A stretch of 46,681 nt of DNA from an uncultured Clostridia bacterium (lineage in GTDB: Bacteria; Bacillota; Clostridia; TANB77; CAG-508), in contig CAKPKE010000012.1 of the NCBI GenBank assembly GCA_934167095.1, forward strand, positions 1 to 46,681, read 5' to 3'. A model generated the notes under the pieces. That model was not told the origin of the DNA. It was given only the letters and a program-made list of their open reading frames with translations, and ran no database searches. The position numbers and the translations under genes are program-made. Below are positions 18,915 to 27,661 of the stretch, piece after piece; position 1 is the stretch's first letter; each line of letters begins with the position of its first letter.

Positions 18915-20682
18915 TTAATTTCCTTTCTTATATTTCCAGGCCATACTGATATTGTCTTGCTTTCTAGGCCTTTTTGTATGAATAAAACTTGCTCGGTTTT
19001 CTCTTTCCCAACCAGGAGCTAAAATTAAACCTCTCTTAAATATATTTTGGAAATATGATATTCCAAATGACTTTATATCAGTTAAAACTAAAACATATAC
19101 CATAAGTCCAGAAGCCAATCCTAAAAAGCCAGCAAGAGCACCCAGTAGAGTAAATACGAAACGCATTAATCTGGAATGAAAACTCATTGTAAAATCTGGA
19201 ATTGAAAAAGAGCAAATTCCAGTTAAAGCAACAATTATAATAAGAATTGGACTTACTATACTAGCTTCTACTGCAGCTTGACCTAAGACTAATGCTCCGA
19301 ACTATTCCTATAGTAGATCCAACAGGAGAAGGAACTCTTAGATTAGCTTCTCGAATTAATTCAAAAGAAAACTCCATTAGCAATAATTCAAAAAGAATTG
19401 GAAATGGAACATTTTCTCTAGATGAAACTATTGCAAATAATAATTCTGTTGGAACAAGCTCTTGATGAAAATTTGTTATTGCCATATAAATTCCAGGTAA
19501 AAATATTGAGATAATGAATGCACTAATTCTAAGAAATCTAACAAAATTTGCATATTGATGCTTTAAGTTTAGATCTTCAGGAGATATTAAAAAGTCCACA
19601 AAAGTAGCAGGAACAATTAAAACATAGGGTGAACCGTTAACAATAATTGCAACTCTTCCTTCAAAAATTAAATTACTTGTTTTGTCAGGTCTTTCAGTTG
19701 ATATTATTTGTGAAAAGGTAAATCTTTTATCATCTTGTATTAATTGTTCTAACTGACCAGAAGAAGTAAGCATATCAATATTTAAGTTGCTTAATCTATA
19801 GTGAACTTCATTTACTAAATCTGAATTTGCAACATTTTTTAAATAACAAATTGAACAAGCAGTTTTGCTAAGTTTACCAATAGACATAGATTCTACTATT
19901 AAATTTTCATTGTTTATATATCTTCTGAGAAGAGATGTATTTGTACGAAGATTTTCTGTAAAACCGACTTGGGAGCCTTTTATAACCATCTCATTATTGG
20001 GCGAATCAAGGCTTCGTTGTGCAAAGCCTTTAACATCAATGTCATAAGCAAAGTCCAAAGTATCTATGAATAAGGCACAATTCCCAGCGTTTATAGAACT
20101 AACAATATCATCGAATTTTTTAAATTGATTAACGGCATTTTGTGGTAGTAAACAATCTCTTATATATTCACCAATATTGAATTTTTTAATTTTTCTAACG
20201 GTAATATTATTAGTTTTTACTTCTGAAATAACCTGAGTTTGACCACCATTAAATGAGTTTGCCTGATTCTTTAACATTAGAGGTTTTATTATAAAATTGT
20301 TGATTAAATCTGGAGCACTCATACCATCAATATAAATTAGAAAAGATTTATATTGTCTGTTTCTAGCAGAAATAGTAAATTCTCGAATAACAACATCTGA
20401 ATTAATTAGCGTATTAAATCTAACTTTTATATACTCCAAATTTACATCAATAGATGGAAATACTATATCATTAGAAGTATCATTAGACTTTGTTTCTTCA
20501 TCTAATGTAATATTGTTCAGAGTTTTATCTGAATTAAAGTTAGTAGAATCTGGAGAAATTGGATTTGTGGAACTTACTAAACTAAAATCATAATCTTCAG
20601 AACTACCTTCATAAAAAATTTTATGAAAATACTGTTTCACATTTGTGAGAAAGGAAGCTTTTTTATCAGTATCAATATTCAA
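18915..20682 (-). CDS. gerAA: Spore germination protein GerAA, CGG +1 shift
   Basis: Large GerA-family subunit. Frame 0 from TTG 20682 (AGGAGG at 20695-20690, 7-base gap) covers the N-terminal cytoplasmic domain, including NAGNCALFIDT and RTNTSLLRRYI, and the first membrane helices. Codon 462 is CGG (19299-19297), and frame 0 then stops at 19261. Skipping C19299 reads GGA and completes the family's most conserved stretch, IGIVGALVLGQAAVEA, then SIVSPILIIIVALTG, and continues to 18915. Total about 588 residues. The glycine supplied by the shift is the conserved one. No ATG begins this frame, and a nearby ATG at 20687 reads only two codons before TGA. Confidence 0.9.
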
Positions 20683-20708
20683 AACATAACCTCCTAAATA
20701 TTTTTTTA

Positions 20709-20736
20709 TAGTATTTCCTAAAAAAATGAAAATATG
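20709..20736 (-). promoter_or_regulatory. Possible sporulation promoter (SigG-like) for gerAA
   Basis: On the minus strand AATACTA (20715-20709) resembles the SigG -10 CATACTA, with ACATA-like -35 sequence 17 bases upstream (about 20737-20733). It lies 14 bp before the gerAA ribosome site. The match is imperfect and the call leans on the gene's expected forespore timing. Confidence 0.3.
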
Positions 20737-20827
20737 TAAAAAAATAAATTGATGTATGCATAACTTATAAAAATTTTAATATAAATTAAATAAAGTTAAT
20801 GCACAAACATAAGGGAGGTAAAATATA

Positions 20828-22306
20828 ATGAATGATAATAGATTATATCAAGATATAGCCAAAAGAACTGATGGAGATATTTATGTAGGAGTTGTTGGAC
20901 CAGTAAGAACAGGAAAATCTACTTTTATAAAGCGATTTATGGATTTGATGGTAATTCCAAATATTGATAATGAATATAAAAGAGAACGAGCAAAAGATGA
21001 ACTTCCACAAAGTGCAGGTGGAAGAACAATAATGACAACAGAACCTAAATTTGTACCAAATGAAGCAGTTGGAATTACTGTTGGAGATAATATAAAATTA
21101 AATGTACGACTAGTAGATTGTGTAGGTTATTTGGTAGATAATGCAATAGGATATTTAGAAGACGACATGCCAAGAATGGTTAAAACGCCTTGGTCAGATG
21201 AAGCAATACCATTTGGCAAAGCAGCTGAAATAGGAACTCAAAAAGTAATTCAGGAACATTCTACAATAGGAATAATTGTTACAACAGATGGTTCAATAAC
21301 AGATATACCAAGAGAAGACTACATTGAAGCAGAAGAAAGAGTAGTTAAGGAGTTAAAGGAACTTCATAAACCATTTATAATTGTACTAAATTCAAGTAAT
21401 CCAGAGGCTGAATTTACATTAGAACTTGCAAAAAGACTAGAAGAAAAATATGATGCTCAAGTAATACCAACTAATTGCGATGATTTAACAGAAGATAAAG
21501 TTCATGAAATCTTTGGAAAAATGTTATATGAATTTCCGATAGATAGAGTAAATATTAATTTTCCAAGATGGGTAGATGGACTTCCAGAAGATCATTGGTT
21601 AAAGGAAGAACTATATTCTGAAATAAAAGAGGCATTTAAAGGTGTAAGCATATTAAAACAAATAGATGGAAGAATAACAAGCTTACAAAATACGGAAGTT
21701 ATCTCTAATACTATTATAAATGAAATTATGCTAGGAACAGGAAGCATAAATATAAATGTGAATTTACTAGATGATTTATTTTATAAAGTCTTAACTGAAA
21801 TTTCAGGGGTAAACATAACAAATGAAGGAGAACTATTTTCTAGCATGATAGAATTTGCAAATATAAAGAAAAAGTATGATAAGATTGCCTATGCATTAGA
21901 AGAAGTAAACACAAAAGGATATGGAATAGTAACACCAAGTATTGATGAACTAATCTTAGAGGAGCCAGAGATGGTAAGACAAGGTTCTAGATATGGAGTT
22001 AAATTAAAGGCAAAAGCTCCATCAATACATTTGATTAAAGCAGAAATAGAAACAGAAGTGTCCCCAATAGTTGGAAGTGAAAAGCAATCGCAAGAATTAG
22101 TTGAATCCTTACTTTCTGATTTTGAAAATGAACCACAAAAAATATGGGAGTCAAATATATTTGGAAAAAGCTTGCATGAATTGGTAAACGAAGGATTACA
22201 AACAAAATTAATGAAAATGCCTGAAGATGCTCAATTAAAGCTTCAAGAAACACTGGAAAGAATTATAAATGAGGGAAGCGGTGGATTAATTTGTATAATT
22301 CTATAG
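20828..22306 (+). CDS. spoIVA: Stage IV sporulation protein A (spore coat ATPase)
   Basis: 492 residues, full length. SpoIVA hydrolyses ATP and polymerises on the outer forespore membrane as the platform for coat assembly. Walker A is G24-P-V-R-T-G-K-S-T32; the AKDELPQSAGGRTIMTTEPKF block and VRLVDCVGYLV (Walker B-like) follow. The C-terminus ends in the typical short hydrophobic GGLICIIL used for membrane contact with SpoVM. The start has AAGGGAGGT. It is divergent from gerAA with a 145-bp shared upstream region, so the locus is a sporulation island. Confidence 0.96.
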   Translation: MNDNRLYQDIAKRTDGDIYVGVVGPVRTGKSTFIKRFMDLMVIPNIDNEYKRERAKDELPQSAGGRTIMTTEPKFVPNEAVGITVGDNIKLNVRLVDCVGYLVDNAIGYLEDDMPRMVKTPWSDEAIPFGKAAEIGTQKVIQEHSTIGIIVTTDGSITDIPREDYIEAEERVVKELKELHKPFIIVLNSSNPEAEFTLELAKRLEEKYDAQVIPTNCDDLTEDKVHEIFGKMLYEFPIDRVNINFPRWVDGLPEDHWLKEELYSEIKEAFKGVSILKQIDGRITSLQNTEVISNTIINEIMLGTGSININVNLLDDLFYKVLTEISGVNITNEGELFSSMIEFANIKKKYDKIAYALEEVNTKGYGIVTPSIDELILEEPEMVRQGSRYGVKLKAKAPSIHLIKAEIETEVSPIVGSEKQSQELVESLLSDFENEPQKIWESNIFGKSLHELVNEGLQTKLMKMPEDAQLKLQETLERIINEGSGGLICIIL

Positions 22307-22383
22307 ATGAGGATAAAAATAATTTTATAAAAAACATGAAAATAATAATAGATGAGAATAAAAATAATTTTATAAAAAGCATG
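22303..22383 (+). repeat. Two 36-bp direct repeats after spoIVA
   Basis: 22303-22338 and 22348-22383 differ at two positions; the first copy includes the spoIVA stop codon. The spacer is 9 bp. No hairpin or gene is evident here. The rest of 22384-22582 holds a promoter and ribosome site only. Confidence 0.75.
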
Positions 22384-22457
22384 TAAATAGATGGCAAATT
22401 GTAAAAGTAAAATATAGTTTGAAAAACTAAAAATGACAAATTTTAACTAAAAAAGTA

Positions 22458-22486
22458 TTGAATACAGTAAAACATTGTGATATTAT
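22458..22486 (+). promoter_or_regulatory. SigA-type promoter for the UAP-like gene
   Basis: -35 TTGAAT (22458-22463), 17-base spacer, -10 TATTAT (22481-22486). A leader of about 90 bp follows before the ATG at 22583, with no recognisable riboswitch. Confidence 0.6.
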
Positions 22487-22582
22487 GTAGCCGCTAACAA
22501 AAATTACAAGGCAATTTATGTATTAAAAGTAATAAAAAATTATGAAACAAATACTAGATTGTTTTGAGAGGAGAATAAATAT

Positions 22583-23854
22583 ATGCACAATGAAGAAAAA
22601 ATAAAAAAAGCAATTGATATATTAAAAAAGAACAATCAAGACGATATTCTTGCAATATTAAAAAAACTAGAAAAAACAGATGCAATAAAAACAGAAAAAT
22701 TAGCAGAAGAAATCCTAGAATTGGATTTTGAAGGACTAGAAAATTTATATAAAAAAGCAAATTCAAAAACAATAACAAAAAACCAAAAAATAGAACATAT
22801 AAAACATACAGATAAAGATAAAATGACTGATAATGAAAAACAAAAATATACTCAAATTGCAGAAAAAATCATAAAAAATAATGAGTATGCAGTGGTAACA
22901 ATGGCTGGAGGTCAAGGAACAAGACTTGGTTGGAATGGACCAAAAGGTACATTCCAATTAAATGTAGAGCCAGAGCCAAAATTATTGTTTCAAATACTAG
23001 CAGAAAATTTAAATTCAGCTAATAAAAAATATGGAATAGTGCTTAATTGGTACATAATGACAAGTACTGAAAACAGAAGTGCTACTGAAAAATGTTTTAA
23101 TGAAAATAATTACTTTGGATATGACAAAACAAAAGTAAAATTCTTTAATCAAGGAAACCTACCATTATTATTTACTGATGGTAAATTAGTTTTAGATAAA
23201 GACTATTCTATAAAATTAGCTGCAGATGGTAATGGGTGCATATATAAGGCGATGAAACAAAATGGTATTCTTGATGATATGAAACAAAAAAATATCAAAT
23301 GGGTATTTATTGGTTCAGTGGACAATGCATTGCTAAATATGGTAGATCCTATACTTTTAGGTTTAACTGTCGCAAATAATGACAAGATTGCAACAAAGTC
23401 GATTGCTAAAAATTCACCAAAAGAAAGAGTTGGAGCTTTTTGCAAAATAAATGGAGTAATATCTGTTATTGAGTATAGCGAGCTTCCAGAAGAAATGGCA
23501 GAGCAAGTAGATGAAAATGGCGAGCTTTTATATGGAGAGGCACATATAATGTGTAATCTATTTTCAATAGATGCTTTAGAAAAAATAGCAAATGTAGATT
23601 TGCCATATCATGTTGCAAATAAAAAAACAAATTATATAGATAAAAACGGAAACTATGTTGAGGTTACAGAACCAAACGCATATAAGTTTGAAGCATTTAT
23701 ATTTGATGCATTTAATTACTTTGACAGTATTACAATCTTAAGAGGAAAAAGAGAAGAAGATTTTGCACCAATAAAAAATAAAGAAGGCGTTGATAGTCCA
23801 GAAACAGCAATAAAATTATATAATGATTATTGGAAAACAAAAAAATCTAAGTAA
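22583..23854 (+). CDS. UDP-sugar pyrophosphorylase of the eukaryotic UAP/UDPGP type
   Basis: 423 residues. The nucleotide-binding loop MAGGQGTRLGWNGPKG lies at about 107-122. Further UAP1-like blocks include NWYIMTSTEN, FFNQGNLPLL, LAADGNGCIYKA and the EAFIFDAFNYF end. The family makes UDP-GlcNAc or UDP-hexose from UTP and sugar-1-phosphate. Bacterial members with this fold are less widespread than GlmU or GalU, so the substrate (GlcNAc-1-P versus Glc-1-P) is uncertain. It is monocistronic between its promoter and the hairpin at 23929. It probably feeds the wall and surface-glycan genes further along. Confidence 0.85.
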   Translation: MHNEEKIKKAIDILKKNNQDDILAILKKLEKTDAIKTEKLAEEILELDFEGLENLYKKANSKTITKNQKIEHIKHTDKDKMTDNEKQKYTQIAEKIIKNNEYAVVTMAGGQGTRLGWNGPKGTFQLNVEPEPKLLFQILAENLNSANKKYGIVLNWYIMTSTENRSATEKCFNENNYFGYDKTKVKFFNQGNLPLLFTDGKLVLDKDYSIKLAADGNGCIYKAMKQNGILDDMKQKNIKWVFIGSVDNALLNMVDPILLGLTVANNDKIATKSIAKNSPKERVGAFCKINGVISVIEYSELPEEMAEQVDENGELLYGEAHIMCNLFSIDALEKIANVDLPYHVANKKTNYIDKNGNYVEVTEPNAYKFEAFIFDAFNYFDSITILRGKREEDFAPIKNKEGVDSPETAIKLYNDYWKTKKSK

Positions 23855-23928
23855 AGTTTGAAAATAATTCTAAAGAAAATTAAATAGGTCAATAATTAAA
23901 AATAAGTAAGGGAAATTCAATAATTTAA

Positions 23929-23975
23929 AAATAAGTAATAGAAATAGAAAAATCTACAACTATTACTTATTTTTT
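23929..23975. terminator. Bidirectional terminator between convergent genes
   Basis: AAATAAGTAATAG (from 23929) pairs with CTATTACTTATTT (23960 onward), followed by T's on the plus strand. It ends at the stop codon of the minus-strand gene. Confidence 0.75.
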
Positions 23976-24358
23976 TATGCAATAAAGAAATCAACAACAC
24001 CATAAATTAAAGCACCGATTATTGCTGAAATCCAAGAGATAGAATATCCTGCAACAAAATATTGAGTTACATAAAGGAGAGCAACGGCTAAAGCAAAACC
24101 TAAAAATCCTCTGCCAAAGGCGCTAGCTTTAAGACCTGTAAAAGTAACAATTAGATAATCTGCAACAGTTAAAACAACAGAAGCTAAAGCTAAAGCCCAA
24201 ATGTTGGAAATGCTAAAACCAGGTGTAAAAAAAGCTGTAATTGCTAAAATTATGGCAGAAGTTATAAATCTAAGTAAAACACTTATAAAAGCAGAATTTG
24301 TATTATTTGCTACTTGCGTTTGTAGTCCGCTACCATCAGTTTTATTGTTTTCATCCAT
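23975..24358 (-). CDS. Small four-helix membrane protein (DUF2512 / holin-like type)
   Basis: 127 residues. A polar Asn/Gln-rich N-terminus is followed by four hydrophobic segments (about 26-46, 50-70, 82-100, 106-126). Two parallel halves with PGFSISNIWALALAS and AGYSISWISAIIGAL resemble each other, the pattern seen in DUF2512 and YvlD-type small membrane proteins. AGGAAAGGATTG precedes the ATG. Function is unknown. Which of the two families applies is not settled. Confidence 0.6.
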   Translation of the reverse strand: MDENNKTDGSGLQTQVANNTNSAFISVLLRFITSAIILAITAFFTPGFSISNIWALALASVVLTVADYLIVTFTGLKASAFGRGFLGFALAVALLYVTQYFVAGYSISWISAIIGALIYGVVDFFIA

Positions 24359-24553
24359 AAAAATTCAATCCTTTCCTAAGTAATTTTGAATGATAATTAA
24401 ATAATTTTTTAATTATTTCAAAATAAAATTAAAAATAAATTCTATTTAAAAAATATATAATCTTATTATGAAACAAATTTTGAAATTTATTCAATGAATA
24501 AAAAAATTATATTATGAGTAAAATAAAATAAAAAAGAAAGGTTATTTTATATA

Positions 24554-25267
24554 ATGATAGCAACATTTGTAAGATCTATAGTTTTATATATAATAGTTCT
24601 AATTGTCATGAGGTTAATGGGAAAAAGAGAAATTGGACAACTTCAACCATTTGAGCTTGCAATAGCTATAATGATAGCCGACCTTGCGTCAATTCCGATG
24701 ACTGATATAGGAATTCCGATTTCAAATGGTATAATTCCAATTTGTGGCTTGCTTGTAATGCATTTATTAATATCATCTATTAATATTAAAAGCAGAAAAA
24801 TGAGAGAACTAATTTGTGGAAAACCAACGATATTAATTTATCAAGGCAGAATAGATGAACAAAAATTAAAAAAAGAAAGGTTTACAATAAACGAATTGCA
24901 AGAAAAATTGAGAAGCAGTAATGTTATGGACTTGGGAGATGTAGAATATGCAATATTAGAAACCAGTGGAGATATAACAGTAATACAAAAGCCCAATAAA
25001 AGAAATTTAATTCCAGAAGATTTAGGACTAATGCCTGATTATGAAGGAATTTCATATAATTTGGTGGTTGATGGAAAAGTTATATCTGAGAATCTAAGAA
25101 TGATAGATAAAGATTATGAATGGTTAAAAAAGCAAGTACAAAAATTTAACATTAAACCAGAGGAAGCGCTTATTGTGTCGATAAATGGAAGGGGAAATAT
25201 TTTTTGCCAGAAAAAAGAACAAGGAATAGAAAAGAAAATAAAGAATCAAAAGGAATCAAATTTGTAG
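24554..25267 (+). CDS. DUF421 membrane protein (YetF/YcaP type)
   Basis: 237 residues. Three membrane helices (about 5-22, 34-50, 58-75) with MRLMGKREIGQLQPFELAIAI, the DUF421 hallmark, then a soluble domain with GKPTILIYQGRIDE and a final AIVSINGRGNIF-like strand. Relatives in spore formers act in the spore inner membrane and influence spore properties; that role is family knowledge. AAAGAAAGG precedes the ATG. It is followed by a DUF4363 gene, a frequent pairing. Confidence 0.85.
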   Translation: MIATFVRSIVLYIIVLIVMRLMGKREIGQLQPFELAIAIMIADLASIPMTDIGIPISNGIIPICGLLVMHLLISSINIKSRKMRELICGKPTILIYQGRIDEQKLKKERFTINELQEKLRSSNVMDLGDVEYAILETSGDITVIQKPNKRNLIPEDLGLMPDYEGISYNLVVDGKVISENLRMIDKDYEWLKKQVQKFNIKPEEALIVSINGRGNIFCQKKEQGIEKKIKNQKESNL

Positions 25268-25354
25268 ATACAATAATAATTAAATTATATTACAAACTTT
25301 GAAAATAAAGAAATAGAAATGCTTTTTGTAAGAAAATACGAAATGGAGGCTAAA

Positions 25355-25846
25355 ATGAAAAAAGAAATTATTATAGAAATTATAATACTTGCAATTATTT
25401 TTTTAGTTAATGGAATATGTCAAAACTATACAACTAAAAGTGTAGAAAAAATTATAGAAAGGCTTAATAAAGTAGAAGAACTAGGTGAAACTATAAATAA
25501 TAATGAGCAAACCAATCAACCAAAAGAAGAAACAAATGAAAATAATGATGAAGAAAGCAAGCTACAAAGTAATAGAAAAAATGATGAACAAACAAGTAAT
25601 GAGCAAAAAGAAAAATTAGCAAATGAAATAAAAAAATTAAAAGAAGAGTGGGAAGAAATAAATTATAAAATGTCTTATTACATTGAGCATGATGAATTAG
25701 AAAAAGTAAATTCTGCAATAGTGAAACTTGAAAGTTCAATGAAAATAGAACAATATTCTGATGCGATTCCAGAACTAGAAAATTGTAAATATATTCTTGA
25801 GCATATAAGAGATAAGCAGGCAATACAAGCAATAAATTTCTTTTAA
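25355..25846 (+). CDS. DUF4363 protein, membrane-anchored
   Basis: About 163 residues from ATG 25355, chosen for the GGAGG eight bases upstream; an ATG at 25319 has no ribosome site. One N-terminal helix (about 5-22), then an Asn/Glu-rich linker, then a helical bundle with WEEINYKMSYYIEHDELEKVN that fits DUF4363. Its partner upstream is the DUF421 protein. A role in the same envelope or spore-membrane process is inferred from position only. Confidence 0.75.
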   Translation: MKKEIIIEIIILAIIFLVNGICQNYTTKSVEKIIERLNKVEELGETINNNEQTNQPKEETNENNDEESKLQSNRKNDEQTSNEQKEKLANEIKKLKEEWEEINYKMSYYIEHDELEKVNSAIVKLESSMKIEQYSDAIPELENCKYILEHIRDKQAIQAINFF

Positions 25847-25921
25847 AATGGTTGTCAGACGAGAAAAAATAAGCCTGCATGAAAAAGTTAAAAATTATAA
25901 ATAAAAATATATACTAAAACA

Positions 25922-25951
25922 AAAGAATGCTAATAAATTTTAGCATTCTTT
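25922..25951. terminator. Terminator overlapping the stop of the HD-domain gene
   Basis: AAAGAATGCTAA (25922-25933) pairs perfectly with TTAGCATTCTTT (25940-25951). The T-rich tail is on the minus strand, so it mainly ends the leftward HD gene, and it lies inside that gene's last codons. It can also stop the rightward DUF4363 transcript. Confidence 0.75.
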
Positions 25952-26493
25952 GATAATAATGTGTATTCCTTTTTTAATATGTACTTTCTAAAAGAATTAA
26001 GTGAGCTTAGTTTATCAGTAATTGTGATAATAAAACTTTCTTTATATTTTGGAAAGTGAAAAAATGAAACAGGCCACATATGTTTTAAAATTATGTCCTT
26101 TTCTTTTTCATTTAAACTACATATTTTTTCTGCATTTTGAAGAGCAATGTAAGGGTGAATGAAAGCATGAAATTTCTTCAAATGTAACTTTTTCTTTGAA
26201 CCACGCCAGTTATATAAAAATAAATCATGAAGAAGTGCTCCGCGGACCATAGAAGTATAATCTAAATGTAATTTTTTGCAAATAATATATGACCAATAAG
26301 AAACCTCTATGCAGTGGTCAAAACATGAAGTGTTAAAATGTTGCCTGTATTTTTTCATTTCTTGTACTTCAGGCAAAAATATTAAATCTGATATTATATC
26401 AAAAAATTCTTGCTTTAATAAGTAATCTTTTTGATTTTTGCATGTGGACTTATCCACAATAATCTTTTGTTCTTTTTCTATTAATGTTTGCAT
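25930..26493 (-). CDS. HD-domain phosphohydrolase-like protein
   Basis: About 187 residues. ATG 26493 is preferred over an upstream TTG at 26523, because a TATAAT box at 26536-26531 would place transcription start near that TTG and AAAGGA precedes the ATG. The HD motif is ALLHDL with an upstream His in FDHCIEVSYWS and later His residues (HAFIHPYIALQNA, ILKHMWP) completing the metal site. The family hydrolyses phosphodiesters or phosphomonoesters of nucleotides; the substrate is unknown. Stand-alone gene. Confidence 0.8.
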   Translation of the reverse strand: MQTLIEKEQKIIVDKSTCKNQKDYLLKQEFFDIISDLIFLPEVQEMKKYRQHFNTSCFDHCIEVSYWSYIICKKLHLDYTSMVRGALLHDLFLYNWRGSKKKLHLKKFHAFIHPYIALQNAEKICSLNEKEKDIILKHMWPVSFFHFPKYKESFIITITDKLSSLNSFRKYILKKEYTLLSKNAKIY

Positions 26494-26530
26494 TATAATA
26501 AATTTCCTTTGAATTTTATTCAAAATAGAT

Positions 26531-26539
26531 TATAGCATA
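26531..26539 (-). promoter_or_regulatory. Extended -10 promoter for the HD-domain gene
   Basis: Minus strand TGCTATAAT, with the TG extension and a perfect -10. No good -35 is seen. Confidence 0.5.
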
Positions 26540-26636
26540 AATATAAACAAAAATAAATGTAAAACTTTGCAAAATTTTCGGCTCAATATAATTTTGTTAA
26601 AACTGTCCAGAAGTTTCTTTGCTTTTTATAATGTTA

Positions 26637-27500
26637 TTAAAAAGATTCATCTATTAATTTTTTATTTGAAATTTCAATAAGTGGAAGTCTAGGTTTTCCA
26701 AAGTTAAAACCAATTTTTGATAGAGCATACTTTACAGGGATAGGATTTACCTCACAAAATAGACTATTTGCAAGCTCTAAATTGTTTAAAAATTCTGATT
26801 TTGCAAGTTCAGTATTACCTGCTAGATAATTTTCTACAATATTATGAACTAATAAAGGCTTTATATTTGATAAAACTGAAATAACACCAATTCCGCCAAC
26901 TGAAAGTACAGGCAAGATTTGGTCATCATTTCCTGAATAGATATATAGGCTATCTTTACATAAAGCAGAAATTTTTGCAATTTGTGATAAATTTCCAGAA
27001 GCCTCTTTTATTGCAACAATATTGTCGATTTTTGAAAGTTCTAAACAGGTAGATGGCTCAATGTTAAGCCCTGTACGACTTGGAACATTATACATTATTA
27101 TTGGAATAGAAACACTTTGGGCAATTTGAGAATAATGCTCAATTAATCCTTTTTGTGTAGTTTTATTGTAATATGGAGTAACAATTAAAAGGCCATCTGC
27201 ACCAACGCTTTGAGCAAATTTGCTAAGCTCTATGCATGCTAAAGTATTGTTACTTCCAGTTCCAGCAATTACAGGAACTCTTTTAGAAACATAGTTGCAA
27301 GTAAACTTTATTAGCTCCTTTTTTTCTTCTGTAGAAAGCGTTGCGGATTCTCCAGTGGTTCCACAAACAATAATTGCATCGACTTTATTGTCTATTTGAA
27401 AATCTAAAAATTTTTTTAAAACAGAGTAATTTATTTTTAAAGAATCATCAAAAGGTGTGGCAATAGCTGTTCCACAACCATAAAATATAGGCTTTTTCAT
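26637..27500 (-). CDS. dapA: 4-hydroxy-tetrahydrodipicolinate synthase
   Basis: 287 residues, full length TIM-barrel lyase that condenses pyruvate with aspartate semialdehyde in the diaminopimelate/lysine pathway. GTTGES (about 48-53), the Tyr of IIMYNVPSRTG and the Schiff-base Lys of AIKEASGN are present. In spore formers its product also feeds dipicolinic acid. GAAAGGATAC precedes the ATG. No other lysine gene is adjacent and I see no lysine riboswitch in the 160-bp gap shared with pfkA. The stretch 26540-26636 holds no gene. Confidence 0.95.
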   Translation of the reverse strand: MKKPIFYGCGTAIATPFDDSLKINYSVLKKFLDFQIDNKVDAIIVCGTTGESATLSTEEKKELIKFTCNYVSKRVPVIAGTGSNNTLACIELSKFAQSVGADGLLIVTPYYNKTTQKGLIEHYSQIAQSVSIPIIMYNVPSRTGLNIEPSTCLELSKIDNIVAIKEASGNLSQIAKISALCKDSLYIYSGNDDQILPVLSVGGIGVISVLSNIKPLLVHNIVENYLAGNTELAKSEFLNNLELANSLFCEVNPIPVKYALSKIGFNFGKPRLPLIEISNKKLIDESF

Positions 27501-27587
27501 AAATTATGTATCCTTTCTGAAAAATAGTATATATTTATAGTATATTTAAATCTAAATCAAAAAGTTAAAAGAATGGTGTAATTTAAG

Positions 27588-27616
27588 TTGAATTTATTGG
27601 AATATTATAGTAGAAT
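27588..27616 (+). promoter_or_regulatory. SigA-type promoter for the pfkA operon
   Basis: -35 TTGAAT (27588-27593), 17-base spacer, -10 TAGAAT (27611-27616), 46 bp before the ATG with AAGGAGG. No further obvious promoter is seen before the glycan genes, so it may drive part of that operon. Confidence 0.6.
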
Positions 27617-27661
27617 ATACGAGAAAAATGATATTACAAAAGAATTTTAAGGAGGATAAAA

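Noticed and set aside
20759..20766. SigE promoter for spoIVA (CATAACTT as -10)
   Set aside because: No -35 at the right distance could be found, so I did not list it although SigE control of spoIVA is expected from other species.
27501..27661. Lysine riboswitch upstream of dapA
   Set aside because: The shared 160-bp region is too short and lacks the stems expected of that element.
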